Part shown: positions 1 through 10,385 of the stretch, piece after piece | How positions within the stretch are numbered: the first letter of the stretch is position 1 | Layout: each line of letters begins with the position of its first letter | Assembly: GCA_019915135.1 (NCBI GenBank) | Contig: JAHLMK010000004.1 | Coordinates: 2,914,001 to 2,978,000, forward strand | Length of the DNA: 64,000 nucleotides | Direction of reading: 5' to 3' | DNA from: Strobilurus pachycystidiatus | Lineage: Eukaryota; Basidiomycota; Agaricomycetes; Agaricales; Physalacriaceae | Notes under the pieces: generated by a model | The model's database searches: none | What the model was told of the DNA's origin: nothing | Seen by the model: the letters and a program-made list of their open reading frames with translations, nothing else | Translations under genes and position numbers: made by a program

Positions 1-430
1 GCAATCTGAGGAAGCCTCTCATATTGGTGGTAACGGAAACCATCCCTGTCGTCGATGTCATATTGGTGGAGATCAACGGGAGAAAGAGTCAAACACGGTC
101 TATCACAGTTATTATGAGGTACATATCCCGTTCTGAAGTCGTCCCCATCTCTGACTTGTTTATATAGCCTGGCAAACCTCGTAACAAGGTAGAGATTCAA
201 GCTGAAATTCAAGCTCAAGTCAACACTGCTATGCATGGCGTCAAGAAGCACATGGAAGAGCGCCAGACCGACTCGGGAACTAAGGATAAATTTGCGCAAT
301 ACTGGATTGATATCCTTCTTGCCAAAGCGCAAGCAATCAAGCAGAACACTCCCAATACACCTCTTGAGGATGTTGTGGCAGAACTGGCAAAGTGGTTCTG
401 GGGCACTGCTAAGTGTCCTGGTTGTCACAT
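1..430 (+). pseudogene. N-terminal fragment of a fungal transposase-like gene
   Basis: An intron-like boundary near 171 (ending TATATAG) is followed by a reading frame beginning PGKPRNKVEIQAEI and containing GVKKHMEERQTDSGTKDKF and YWIDILLAKAQ. From general knowledge of Agaricomycete genomes, this combination marks the N-terminal half of a recurrent transposase-like family, probably CMC/CACTA-related (family name uncertain). Upstream, degenerate Cys/His text (HPCRRCHIGGD) fits its zinc-binding region. The frame loses similarity at about 395, after AELAKWF. The matching C-terminal half lies at 43,880-45,809 on the same strand, so this could be the front of the same gene, now separated by the MSH4 copy and the nested elements. 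It is broken and not expected to function. Confidence 0.5.
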
Positions 431-559
431 CCAAAGGTTTCTCCGAAATTCCCCCGTCGTGCAGGCACCACTGCTGACTCATCACTTCGGGAATTGCCAC
501 GACACCCTTATGGTAGCAGTGAGCACTAACATGAATGCCACGACACCCTTACTTATGTA

Positions 560-1334
560 GCATTGACACGTCTCTCCCCATTTCCTCGTGGCGGCAGCGC
601 CCGGAACGCACTCACCAGTCTATTCCAGTCGACCACAAACTAAAGCCGAGCATGGACGGCGCAGAGCAGGTCATGGACCGGACAGTCGTGTCCCGCTACT
701 GGGCAACAAGTTGAAGCAACGGCTGTGTCGACCCGTCACGATGCCAACTACGTCGTTGCCATCTTGGAAGGACGCGACATTTTCCGCGAAGCCGGCATGG
801 CTACCTTGGATCAGGATACGGGGCGCATCATCCTCGTTCAGCCACCACAAGTCCTCGAGGTGTGTTCTAACCTAAGAATGCAGGTTGCGGAACATACGTG
901 AATATGGCTCACCAGATCCAGATCCAGCTACACAACCCTGCACTTGATCTGGTCCCGGATACCTTCTTGTCGGCAGCGAGACATCAATTTTGCCGTCTGG
1001 AAAGCGGTCGGCGGGCGCGCCACTCACGGGAACTCTCGCTATAGCCTATTGAAGCGGGGCGCCATCTTGTGCTGGAAAATGTGACCTTGCCTGGGACTTC
1101 AGTGCCGAACCGAACGATGTCTATTGCGATGACACGTCGTCCTTCCAGATCGTGCAAGACCGAAGTGAGTAGTATCTGTTTCCTTTGGCAAACTGATTGA
1201 CCTGTCATTGGATAGTGAATACTATGTCTAGTATCGGTTAGTTTCCTCTGGGTCTGTATTTTGCAAAACCCACTGGCATGCAGGAAAGAGTACGTACCTT
1301 CGCCAGGTTGGTTTGCTCGCTGTTATGGTGATGT
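560..1334 (+). pseudogene. MSH4: MSH4-like MutS homologue, 5' portion (decayed)
   Basis: MSH4 is the meiosis-specific MutS homologue that works with MSH5 to stabilise crossover intermediates. In order, the text shows an N-terminal segment (ANYVVAILEGRD, GMATLDQDTGRI, then after an intron TYVNMAHQI and LVPDTFLSA), a jump straight to AGRHLVLENVTL, PNDVYCDDTSSFQIVQ, then after short introns Walker A GKSTYLRQVGLLAV up to position 1,334. The lever and clamp part of the protein, normally several hundred residues between LVPDTF and GRH, is absent. The expected GPNMSG is degenerate (NTMSS) and several frame changes are needed. The reading continues beyond the Copia insertion at 42,554 with CGFVPAEYAS. 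I am confident of the MutS family and fairly confident of MSH4, because the N-terminal EGR and LVPDTF motifs fit that branch. Confidence 0.75.
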
Positions 1335-1572
1335 TGTTAGCAGCAATAGTTGGAAAATAGATGTGATTATTATTGCCTCGAGAAAAACCGAGGGCTTTTA
1401 TACTAATACAGGTAGACTAGAATGTTCTAAGCTGTGAGTAAGCTACGAGTCACTGTGACTCGATACTAAGTATGAGAATCTACGAGAAGATACGCGCCTA
1501 TGGCGCTGACTGATGATCCGACCCGAGGCGCGTCATGTAGACACGTCAGTCGGCTTGCTAATCCTTCCGACA
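1335..1572 (-). repeat. Copia 3' LTR
   Basis: This 238-bp copy matches 42,311-42,548 except for about three transitions near 1,543-1,551. It is preceded by duplication GATGT. A purine tract on the minus strand (GAGGGGGAG, 1,573-1,581) just inside it is a good polypurine tract for plus-strand priming and confirms that this is the 3' LTR. Confidence 0.92.
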
Positions 1573-1579
1573 CTCCCCC

Positions 1580-1991
1580 TCATACCGAACTCAGTCCGAG
1601 AGCCTGAACAAATGGCTTGAACTTGAATGAGGCAAGCGCCTTCGTGAGAATGTCGGCGGTCATCTCTGCAGTGGGGCAGTAGACAACGTCTAAGGTACCA
1701 TCTCGTACCTGATCTCGAATGAAGTGGTAACGAATGTCAATATGTTTCGTTCGCGCGTGAAATTGACCGAGCTCTGCGTGTGTGAGTGCGACGGCAGACT
1801 GGTTATCGTTGTAGATGATGAATGGGAATGGAATGGGACCGATGAGCTCCGTGAGGAACTGCCTGTACCACAGGGCTTCCTTTGCGCAGTACGTGAGCGA
1901 GATATATTCGGCCTCTGTAGTCGAGAGCGCCGTGATTTCTTGTTGCTTCGATGACCAAGAAACGGTAGCGCCGTTCAAGATCAGAGCATAT
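1580..1991 (-). pseudogene. Copia pol C-terminus (RNase H)
   Basis: The minus-strand reading starts TGYALILNGATVSW, then SSKQQEITALSTTEAEYISL, a Copia RNase H signature including its conserved acidic residue in TTEAEY. It continues with the RTKHIDIRYHFIRD motif and terminates at 1,580. It is the direct continuation of the frame that stops at 37,830 (DRKAVSG). The two parts are separated by the Gypsy insertion, which left a CCGG duplication (1,992-1,995 and 37,830-37,833). Confidence 0.93.
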
Positions 1992-1995
1992 CCGG

Positions 1996-3027
1996 TGATG
2001 TGCAAGTTCGGAATAGACTTCTGAAAAAGAAGCTATCGTCTAACCACACTATCAATCCTTATCACAACTAACACTCCTTGTAAAGGAGCTGGGGTGCACA
2101 AAGGTTCGAGAGAACAAGGTGCTTTTGGGTAATGGAGAAATAGAGATGTATTCCGAATGCTGTAGTTAAACTACGAGTTGTTTTTGGGGGTGTAGGGATT
2201 CTGATCGAAATGACACAAGAAAACCTTGAAGTCGTAGGCCGAACCTCTTGACGTATGAAGACCTTAAACAGCGCGAGGCAATGTAGCTTCTACCTATCAA
2301 GTGCTCTGGTGTACAAGGACTTTGTCTTGGAATCGTCAGGCCGCTACCGCAGGTTTTACGCCACTGGACTGCTAACGATAAGGACTCCTTCTTGCACTTA
2401 AACCAAACTTCTAGTGTCTTGCACCGGGACCAAAGGTTCCGAAAGGTGTCTCAGACGTTGACAACACTCGTTCAAACTCAACTTATTCCTCAAAGGGAAG
2501 TACTTCACGAAAGAGCGTGAGTGCAGGGCAGAACCACTTGCAAACCGGCCTTCTTGCGAATACAAGGTTCTAACACCAAGTAGATTCGTTGGTACTCAAC
2601 TTGGTACGTCGGAATAAGGTTCTTTTGAGTCTTTCAAGGAGTTTGGCAACACCTGATGTCTTTAAATCTTGGAAAGGTCTTTGGGGTCTTTGGGTACTTT
2701 GCAGAAATGAGTCGAAACTCGAGATAGATTCACTACAACGGCTGCGTCTGACTAGCGGCTACTGGAGGGGGCTCTAAACTACTGAAATATGGGTCCTTTG
2801 GGCCCTTTTATACTACTGGTGGGTTCCTACTGAGTAAGCATCTATTCTAGGATCGGATACATCGGACTTTCGAGTCATACAAGTGCTGGATTCTTATTGG
2901 CTATCCCTGGTCGAAACAACTGCGGACAGGCCGCTTGGTCCTTTAGCCATATACGCCACCTTGGCGGTATGGTACAATCCTTGTGCCCAGGAGATCAAGG
3001 TCCGATAAGGACTTCGATCCTTAGGTA
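1996..3027 (-). repeat. Gypsy 3' LTR, first part
   Basis: This corresponds to the first 1,032 bp (plus-strand view) of the 36,160-37,829 LTR. It stops at CCTTAGGTA where the pol-less LTR element entered, and the rest of the LTR resumes at 22,462. A TATA-like TATAAAAGGG on the minus strand is present at the position equivalent to that in the right LTR. Confidence 0.93.
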
Positions 3028-3873
3028 TGTCATGATGTGGCCTCACCATAGATCAAGGCCCTCCACTTTGGTCTTTGGCGTCCTGATACTACGGCTACAC
3101 GAACCAGCGCCACACCGGAAGATGCCGAGAGATATATCAAGGGGTTGAGAGTTCGATCCCTTATGGCGACAGAACCGGGATCCTGAAGTCCCGCCCTTGT
3201 CGGGCTTCCCGCCCTCCCGGATACACTTTGGAGCAAGCACACATGGTGTGAGACACCCCGGGAATATACTTAGGCCGCGTGAGTCAGGCGGGAGTCGGTA
3301 CCCGACCAAACCCGCCTTCCCGACCAATGGGCGGTCATCGATCTGTCGGGCGGTCATCGGGATGTCGGGATCTCCGTCATCCGCAGCGTCGGACCACTCC
3401 CGACGCATCGGGAGTATGTGGCAGAAGCTTCGAGAAGAGGGACGGTGAGCAAGCATGGGATTAGTATAAATACAGAGACAACGCTGTACTAGTTACTCAG
3501 ACTTTGTCCTTAACCAGTTTTCCCCCATACAACTCCGTTGGGCACTCTGAGCTCTCCGTGGTAGGACTCACCCACATGTCTCCCTTCGATACCTCCGTCA
3601 ACGTCGTTGATTCCGACGAGAGAAGGCTCCCCGACGCCACACCTGGGACTAGGTCCGGCGGCGAGCCTTGTACCTTGGGATTAGGTTCCTACGGTATCTC
3701 GGTCTCTGACGAGATGGATGTGCGACCGTCGAGGGACCCTACGACTGGTGCAGTACGACCAGTCGAGCACAATACGAGGATGTACGTGGTACGCTCGCAG
3801 GAAAGCTATGGGTTGACTACAGGGGTAGTCTCTCATGAGCGAGTCCATGTCACGGCGGGACCAGGTTGTAACA
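3028..3873 (+). repeat. 5' LTR of the LARD-like element
   Basis: This is an 846-bp direct repeat of 21,611-22,456. A TATAAATA box at 3,465-3,472 with transcription expected about 30 bp later places the U3/R boundary near 3,495-3,500. A long open frame starts in this LTR near 3,504 and runs into the internal region. Confidence 0.9.
3465..3472 (+). promoter_or_regulatory. TATA box of the LARD-like LTR
   Basis: TATAAATA lies inside the LTR and is repeated in the 3' LTR at about 22,048-22,055. Its strand agrees with the polypurine tract. Confidence 0.6.
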
Positions 3874-5777
3874 ATAGGACGAAGTCTCTATACTGCCCAC
3901 GTACCACTACATCGGAATCTTCCCCCTCCCCCGGCGTTGGGGTAACGCCTCCAATCACCACAACCTCCGACACTATCCCCCCCCTTGTACAAGCTCGCAG
4001 AACCGAACATCGAGTACTCTCCCTCCTTAGGGAGTTGACCATCCACATCGCGGAATTCAAACCAACAGTACGATCAGGTCCTACTCAATACCGGAGCCTT
4101 CTGGGCAGAGCTGCATGGGTCATAGACATGGTCTATAGGTTGCTGAGACTAGAAGAAGACTGGGTTCTTCTTCGGTCTCTGGTGAACGGACATATCCCCA
4201 TCATGGCACGATGTATGGAAGTTCTGTGGAGAACCCCCCAACATCTATCTCGACACACGAAAGAGGGATTATGCCCCCTTCAGGCAAGATATCTATGGGG
4301 ACCACTACGACGTATACAAACCCCGACATTCTATACCGAGCCACGCCTAGATCCCACGGTGTTCTATCACCCCCCTTCCCTCACCCTAGATCCCTGGGTC
4401 GTGCACCTACACAGTGCAAAACAAGCTTGCAATACCCCGCACCACCTACGTCTCCTCTACGGCGCGGAAATCAGAAAATCCACGGACTCCGCCCCACCTT
4501 TGGATCAAGGACTCATCCTCTTTCAACATCCAGTACTCTGCTCCGACAACGGGAAGCCTTTCCGCACAAACCAGGAATAAAACACCCAGACGATACAATG
4601 GACCTCCTCGTGGAGGAGAGTCCTGACGTGAAATGGAAACTAGCAGTGGAAAGACCGAAGAATAGGTTTCGAGCCGAGCAGGGTAGCTCATTCTCTTCGA
4701 AAGAGAAACACAGTCGAGGACTGTCGTAATAAAAATCCAGATCCACCGGTCAAAAAGAAAATCCCCATACCATGGAACGCTGCGCCACCTTCCGACGAGG
4801 ACGAGCGTCTATCACCCATCGGCATGGCCGCAGGAACACCTCCGAAACGAGCACTCGCATCATCCGGACGCCTGATCCTAAAGGATAAGTTAGATGACAG
4901 AATATCTCCGGGAACGATCGACCATCACGCAAATCAGGAACATCATCCGTCACCACTAGTACATGTTTGTTAAAACACACGCGACGCGTCAATCACAGCA
5001 AAACGGCGCAACCAAAAATCAGAGTTGGGGTATCAAACGAACAAAAAAGGATATACGTCCGTAGGCGAACTACGAGGAACAAGAAACCCGAAACAGAACT
5101 CATCAACCCCCTACCGTATGAAATCCATCGCCCCAAGCCACCACTCCTCGGTCACCTCCTCCCACTCGCTCGCCATCCCTGCCTCGGACAGACCCCTCGT
5201 CTTCACCTTCTCCTCCCACCGATCCCTCTCCTCCCCGTCCGTCGACGCCCAGAACGCCACCACGAGGTCCCTACGAGACGAATTCCGCCAGAAATACCGA
5301 AGCGGGAGGTGGAAATCGACGTCCCCTCGAAGAATGATGGCGGGAGGTAGCCCTTCGGCCACTAGACCTCGTCAAAACGGACACGACGAGATAAAGATCA
5401 AAACTCACCCCATGGCGACAAAAGCACCCAGGCGCTCACGGCTAGCGCAGAAGAAGTCTCGTTGCCTTGGGAAGGCACGAGCGAAAGGCGGCTCCAGGTC
5501 GCCGGCGGAAGAAACTCAACGTCGTTGGCGAAAGCAAGCGCGGCGCGCAATAACGTGAACTATATGCGCCCACCCGCCCAATCAATGGGAACCACTAGGA
5601 GCCAATTCGACGACTTACCAAGGCCAACCACTCTGACGAAGACAGAGCCCCAGATCCAAACGAATTATTATTCAGCAAGCCGTCATCGACGGCAACGATG
5701 CATCGGATCCATTCCTCCAGAACGATGCTCGGAACTCGGGCAGGGCGCGCCACCTGTAGCAGGCAGACTGATGTATG
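3874..5777 (+). other. Internal 5' region of the LARD-like element, possible gag remnant
   Basis: Open but low-complexity reading frames cover 3,504-4,580 and 4,211-4,729. They are rich in Pro, Ser, Thr and basic residues, with no zinc knuckle and no enzyme motif. The end of the second frame (RFRAEQGSSFSSKEKHSRG) resembles a basic, disordered gag tail, but I cannot assign it. On the opposite strand 5,111-5,362 gives a tryptophan-rich peptide (FHLPLRYFWRNSSRRDLV) that looks protein-like. It may be a captured fragment or chance. No tRNA primer site beginning TGG was recognised after the LTR. Confidence 0.4.
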
Positions 5778-6461
5778 AACTGTGCCAAATGGCACATATA
5801 CCTCATGCATGAGGGGTGCCATATAGCACACAGCCAAAATCAGAGGCGGGAAATAGCTGGGGGGCGGGGCTGATGGCTGAGAGCGGATGGGGAGCTCACT
5901 GGGCGGCGGGTTGAGCTCACTGTGTGTCGGAGAGGTAGCTTATGTGATCCTGGATGGGCGGGAAAGGCTACCAAATTGGGATAGCTAGGGGATGGGGGGA
6001 AAAGGCGGGTAAGCGGGGATGGGTGGGATTGGGGGGGTGGGCTGGATGGGATTAGGTAATGGGTGAGGTGATGGGTAGCTCCCGCTGGGTATTGGGGTGG
6101 GGTGGGGTGGGCTTGGTCAGTGTGGCGCAATTGAGGGAGGAGGAGCAGGGTTGTTGGGGCTGGTTCGGGGATGGTCCGGGCATAGGGTAGGGGTTCTGGG
6201 GTGGGTTCTGGATGGGGTATAGCATTGTTGTGTGGCGTGCAAATAAGGATAGGAATGGGGATTCTGCTGGGGGTATTCAGCAGATGATGGGGGGTGATCG
6301 GGATGTGATCGGGCCTTCCTCTCTTGGGTTTCCCGCCTCCATCACGGCTCAAATGAGGTGGGGGATCGGGGAGCACCCCCACATCAAAATGTGGCGCATT
6401 TTTTAAAAAAGTATTTTTTAGGTGCGCCTCACTCGCCTCTACTCTTTCCAGTAAAAAAAAA
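5778..6461 (+). repeat. KDZ1 left terminal inverted repeat
   Basis: This is the near-perfect inverse of 20,066-20,743, with a few indels. The outer 55 bp hold three short palindromes: GTGCCAAATGGCAC (5,782-5,795), CTCATGCATGAG (5,802-5,813) and GTGCCATATAGCAC (5,816-5,829). Most of the rest is strongly G-rich on this strand with runs such as GGGGTGGGGTGGGG. Long Pro-rich open frames on the opposite strand are products of that composition and are not called as genes. Confidence 0.9.
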
Positions 6462-6502
6462 TCAGGTGCAAAAAATTCACAAAAGATTGATATATCAAAT
6501 GT

Positions 6503-9142
6503 CTACAATTTTTCTAAAACAAAAAGAATATCCACCACCGTTCTATTCCAACTAGTCATCTGATGCTCATACCTCTCCTGGGCACGCTTGTCCCCCGTTT
6601 TAGTTACCATCACATCAATTGAAAACCTCCAGAAGAACAAGCCCGCCAGAACGTTCACAAATCCATTGATGCCCTTTATACGCAATCGCCCCCATTCCTC
6701 GTCCTTCACCCCATCCAGCTTCTGCAAAAACCACTGCGGACCTTCTGCGTGTCTCATCAGAATGGTCACCCCCTCCCAATCCCCCCTCACTCGGTTCGCC
6801 GGCTGCAAAAAGGTCCACCATCCTAAGAAGTCTTTCTCCAGAGCAGGTGTATTCTGCGTGGGAGGCGTCCAAGGCCAACGCCTAGCTCTGGCAATCCAGT
6901 CACTGACAACCGGAGGTCGGCCAGTCTTTGCCTTGATGTTGCCAGTCTCCAGCTTCCCCCCCACTATGCGAGGATTTTCCTCCCTCTCAAACTTTATCCA
7001 ACGCCACACAAGACCCTCCCACTGCTCCCCAAAATCCCCCGACTGAAACATTTTCAGGCATAGCTTCAGCTTGGTATCCACGCCATCCCCCATGCTCATT
7101 TGGTTCAAGGGGAGGCGCCCTCTTGATGAGTCCGAATGGCTGGTGTTATCCATCCGGGCACGCTTAGAGGCGGTGGCGGCATTTTCATCCTCGCTTGATC
7201 GCTTTGAGCCCGCCGTGCTGGAGACAGACTTTGGAGTGGGACGGGCGGATGGAGTTGGCGACATGCTGGGAGGGGGAGGCGCTGATGTACTCGGAAGTTG
7301 TGACGTGGGCGCAGGTGATAGCCGAGGTGCAGAAATCGGCGACGGATGCATCGAGGGAGCAGTCGATGGACGCGGCGAAGGAGCAGGTGAAGGTTGGGGA
7401 GATGGAGCAGGAGACGGCTGCGGGGAAGGATTTGGAGACGGCTGCGGGGAAGGATTCGGAGACGGCTGCGGGGAAGGATTTGGAGACGGCTGCGGGGAAG
7501 GATTCGGAGACGGCTGTGGGGAAGGATTCGGAGACGGCTGCGGGGAAGGAGGGGAAGGATTCGGCGATGCAGCCGGCGAAAGTTGAGGCGAAGGACCTGG
7601 TGACAGCTGAGCAGAAGAGGCAGGTGATGGACGCGGGGAAGAAGCAGGTGAGGGAGCCAGCGACGTCCCTGCTGGGACGGTGTCCTTGTTTGAGGCAGCC
7701 GCGATCCTCGGGGAGGGGCCTCCTGCAGCTACGGAGGGGTCGTGCATGCGCTCGTCGTTGGCATCAGTGAATCGGGAAATGGTAACATTTCCCTCCTCGG
7801 CGTTCAGGTCATCCTCAGCCACGCCTCGGCTGTCCAAATTCTTCAAGCCCAGCGATCGACAGTGTTCAACACCTACAAAACGGTCAGTCTGCTTCGATTA
7901 TGAAGGCGATGGCACTCACTGTAGCATTGTTTCAAGAACTTCCCCCAGGCAGGCTTTAACACCTTGTTATGGAAGGTAGGGTCGGCTTGTACAAAGTTCA
8001 AACCAACGTTGCCCTTTGTAGTACCCGAACACACACTTGAGGAAATTCAACGAGATATCAGTAAGTTCCTTGCATGGGAAAGGACGTACCACCTACGTTA
8101 ACATTGTGAGTCGACCTCCATCGACGGGCTCTGGACCACCTCCAATACACATGAACGACCACCCTGTTTCCAATCGCACGTCGTCTAGCATATTTTGGAT
8201 TCGTTCGGCAACAGTTTCCAACGCTCTGATAGCCAACGTCACTTCAGCTTGGTCTCACAATCATGAAGGAGGACGTACTCTTGGATGTCTTGAGGATTCG
8301 TACAAGGACCCTCATCCCTCCTTGCGACCAACTCCTTCACCTTCTCCATGTAAACCCTCTGCGCCTCCTCCAACTTTGACTTTGACTTTCTCTCCCAATC
8401 CTCCTGCACCTCTTTGGCCAGCGCCTCAAAGGCGGTCTTCTTGAACTTTGTCATCCTCCCCGCGCGCAACCCTTTCACCTTCTCTTTCACCTCTGCCGTG
8501 TATGCCTTCGGATCCCCGAACTCCTCCTGGAGAGACGCCCGAAACCCATCCATCACGCCAACCTTCTCCTCTTCGTACCACAACTCCAACGCCGATGTTT
8601 TGCGAGGTTTCTGTACCTTCTTCTGAGCCCCCTTCTCCCGCGTCTTCTTTGCTCGATCTCGTGCTTTTGTTGTGTCGCTGTGCCTCTCGATGTACTCAAT
8701 GCGCCTTTGCAGCTTCTAGGAGAAGCGGGGGATTAGCAAACAGTAAACTAGACATGGAAGGAACACGCACCGAGACCAGGTCCTTTTCCCTCGCAGCAGC
8801 CTCCTCAAACAGAGCCAGCGCAGCTAAATATCTTGCCTCATCCCCCTCCCTCTTCTTGACCACGTCCTCTTCCCCCTCCCCCTCCTCCGAAGGAGAATCA
8901 AAGTCTTCTCGCTGAGGCGGAATTCTTTCCTCCACAATGGCGTCGTCATCGACGGCTTCCAAGAATGCGTCTGTTGGCTCCCACGAGTTAGGGTACTCGG
9001 GTGGAAAACGCCTGAAGAAGTCCCGGATGATTTTGCGGGCGGCGTCGGAAGCTTTGTTCTCTTTGACCGCGTCCTTGTAAAACGGGGCGCGGGAAAGAAG
9101 GAAGGCGCCGCGCTTGCCCCGAAAGGTACCAGGATTAGGCAT
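6503..9142 (-). CDS. KDZ-associated two-domain Ser/Pro-linker protein (KDZ1 copy)
   Basis: This is one multi-exon gene. The N-terminus (ATG at 9,140-9,142) reads FRGKRGAFLL, then IIRDFFRRFPPEYP and an acidic stretch. Later exons carry a basic coiled region, then ETGWSFMCIGGGPEPVDGG and, after an intron, TTKGNVGLNFVQADPTFHN. A further exon starts near 7,874 and runs through a long Ser/Pro linker to a Trp-rich C-terminal domain (GLVWRWIKFE, GWWTFLQPANR, GLFFWRF), ending at 6,503, 41 bp from the TIR. Introns near 8,765-8,715, 8,290-8,238, 8,096-8,040 and 7,921-7,875 have GT..AG borders and keep the frame. A homologue with the same domain order is at 59,291-62,800 in KDZ2. The function is unknown. 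Its presence in both elements, placed opposite the transposase, suggests a role in the transposon life cycle. Confidence 0.75.
7380..7610 (-). repeat. 24-bp coding minisatellite (Pro-Ser repeats)
   Basis: Units of about 24 bp (GGAAGGATTTGGAGACGGCT and variants on the plus strand) encode repeated PSPNPSPQ-like octapeptides on the minus strand. Near-identical neighbouring units indicate recent slippage or unequal exchange within the linker of the 6,503-9,142 gene. Confidence 0.85.
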
Positions 9143-9540
9143 AATATCTATTAAAAAAATTAATTTTGGAGCCAGCTTGATATATATGAACGCACCAAAA
9201 TGAAGAGTGAATTAGGCAACTTGCGTTCTACGGTTGACAGTGTGGTGGTTTCTTGCAGGCGAAAAGACCAGCTGCTTCCAAATTGGGCAACTGGGCCGCG
9301 GCGACTGAAACCGGGCCGGGAGGTGACAAGACACATGGATTATCTACAAGTCTACGCCTTGACAATAATTCTACTAAATAACATCAACGTCTCCATCGAC
9401 CCAAGAAAGTACTTCCGACCGTTCAGCTTTGCACAAGGTAACCGTGAGACGCTGGGGTGCCACCTCATCCTCGTAAAATTGTTGCAAGATACCACTAATG
9501 AAGATATTGGTCAACAAGCATTATAAGATTGAAAGATCTC
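9143..9540. other. Intergenic spacer in KDZ1
   Basis: It lies between the start of the minus-strand gene ending at 9,142 and the 3' end of the next minus-strand gene. A plus-strand frame of 108 codons (9,200-9,526) has no recognisable motif and is not called. The AT-rich stretch 9,142-9,195 is the likely promoter of the 9,142 gene. Confidence 0.5.
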
Positions 9541-10259
9541 TTACCGATTGTCAAAGGCGATCCGTTCCCCATTATATTCAACGAGAAACATTGTTGGGCG
9601 ACGTCGGATCGGAGCAGATGCTATAGCCTGACTCCGAGCTGATGGAGGGGAGCGAACGTCGCCTCGAGGGGTGGGGGGGACGGGTAGGGCTGTAGAAGTC
9701 CCTCGTCCCATGCGAGTAGGCGTAGCCGGGATGCCTGCCGTACGTGAAGAGGATGCAAGGGGAGTTGGAGATGGTGAACGAGGAGGGGGGGTGGGGTCCG
9801 GCTCAAGAGCAGCTTCCGCGATGCTGTTCTGCTGGGCCTGGGCATAGGCCGCATCCGCCCATTGCGAAAACAAAGCCTCCTCTCCTATCGACGCCACCCT
9901 CTCCTGATGTCCGTGCTGAGCCATGCAGATGTCCTGCCAGAATTTGCAGGCGTCGCGCCACGACTTCTTGCTAGGCGCATAAGTACTTCGTCCGCCCGGG
10001 ATTGTCCACCTGCTCGCTAATCCGTAAGACTCACAGGAATACAACTGCATACTCACCAGACTGTGTATATCCCGGCCGCCTCACCAGTTGGGACGACGTA
10101 GAAGTTCCGCAAAGTCTCCGGGCGTCGGTCTCTGTCGGAAAACGCCGGCTTGTACGGCGGTGCACATCGGTATAACATCAAGAGGCGTCCAAGGAGGAAA
10201 TTGGCAAGAAAGATGTTGGGCGTGGGACGTAAGGAAGGAGTAGGGAAACACATGGTCAT
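9541..10259 (-). CDS. Viroplasmin/RNase H1 N-domain-like protein (KDZ1 copy)
   Basis: The first exon ends with the motif NFYVVPTGEAAGIYTVW, which fits the caulimovirus viroplasmin/RNase H1 N-terminal domain (a small nucleic-acid-binding fold of the type YVV.xGr.xGIYtxW). The next exon resumes with RWTIPGGRSTYAPSKKSWRD and ends that domain with ACKFWQDIC, followed by a Ser/Pro/Arg-rich tail. The intron is near 10,062-10,018. The donor GTGAGT is clear but the in-phase acceptor is not canonical, so the boundary is uncertain. The ATG near 10,253-10,259 is a best guess. A viroplasmin-like domain also occurs in KDZ2 (56,862-58,041), again next to the two-domain protein gene. The likely activity is binding of RNA/DNA hybrids or dsRNA, by family analogy only. 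Confidence 0.6.
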
Positions 10260-10385
10260 GTTACCTTGGTCATATTGGTCTTGTCAGCGGTTGTAAGATC
10301 GCCGAGTCCATACAGAGTACATACGAGCTGCACAACGGAAATAAATTGACAATGATATGAAGCACACATGCGGCCGGACGGGAAA

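Noticed and set aside
3504..4580. 358-codon frame as a real gag protein
   Set aside because: It starts inside the LTR, has no zinc knuckle or helical capsid pattern, and two other frames are equally open. It is kept only as a possible remnant.
5840..6382. Pro/His-rich 180-codon open frame (and its mirror at 19,995-20,759)
   Set aside because: It lies wholly in the C-rich strand of the KDZ1 inverted repeat. The composition keeps the frame open, and there is no motif or proper start.
7071..7603. Gly/Asp/Glu- and Arg-rich frames on the plus strand
   Set aside because: They are antisense shadows of the Pro-Ser minisatellite in the 6,503-9,142 gene.
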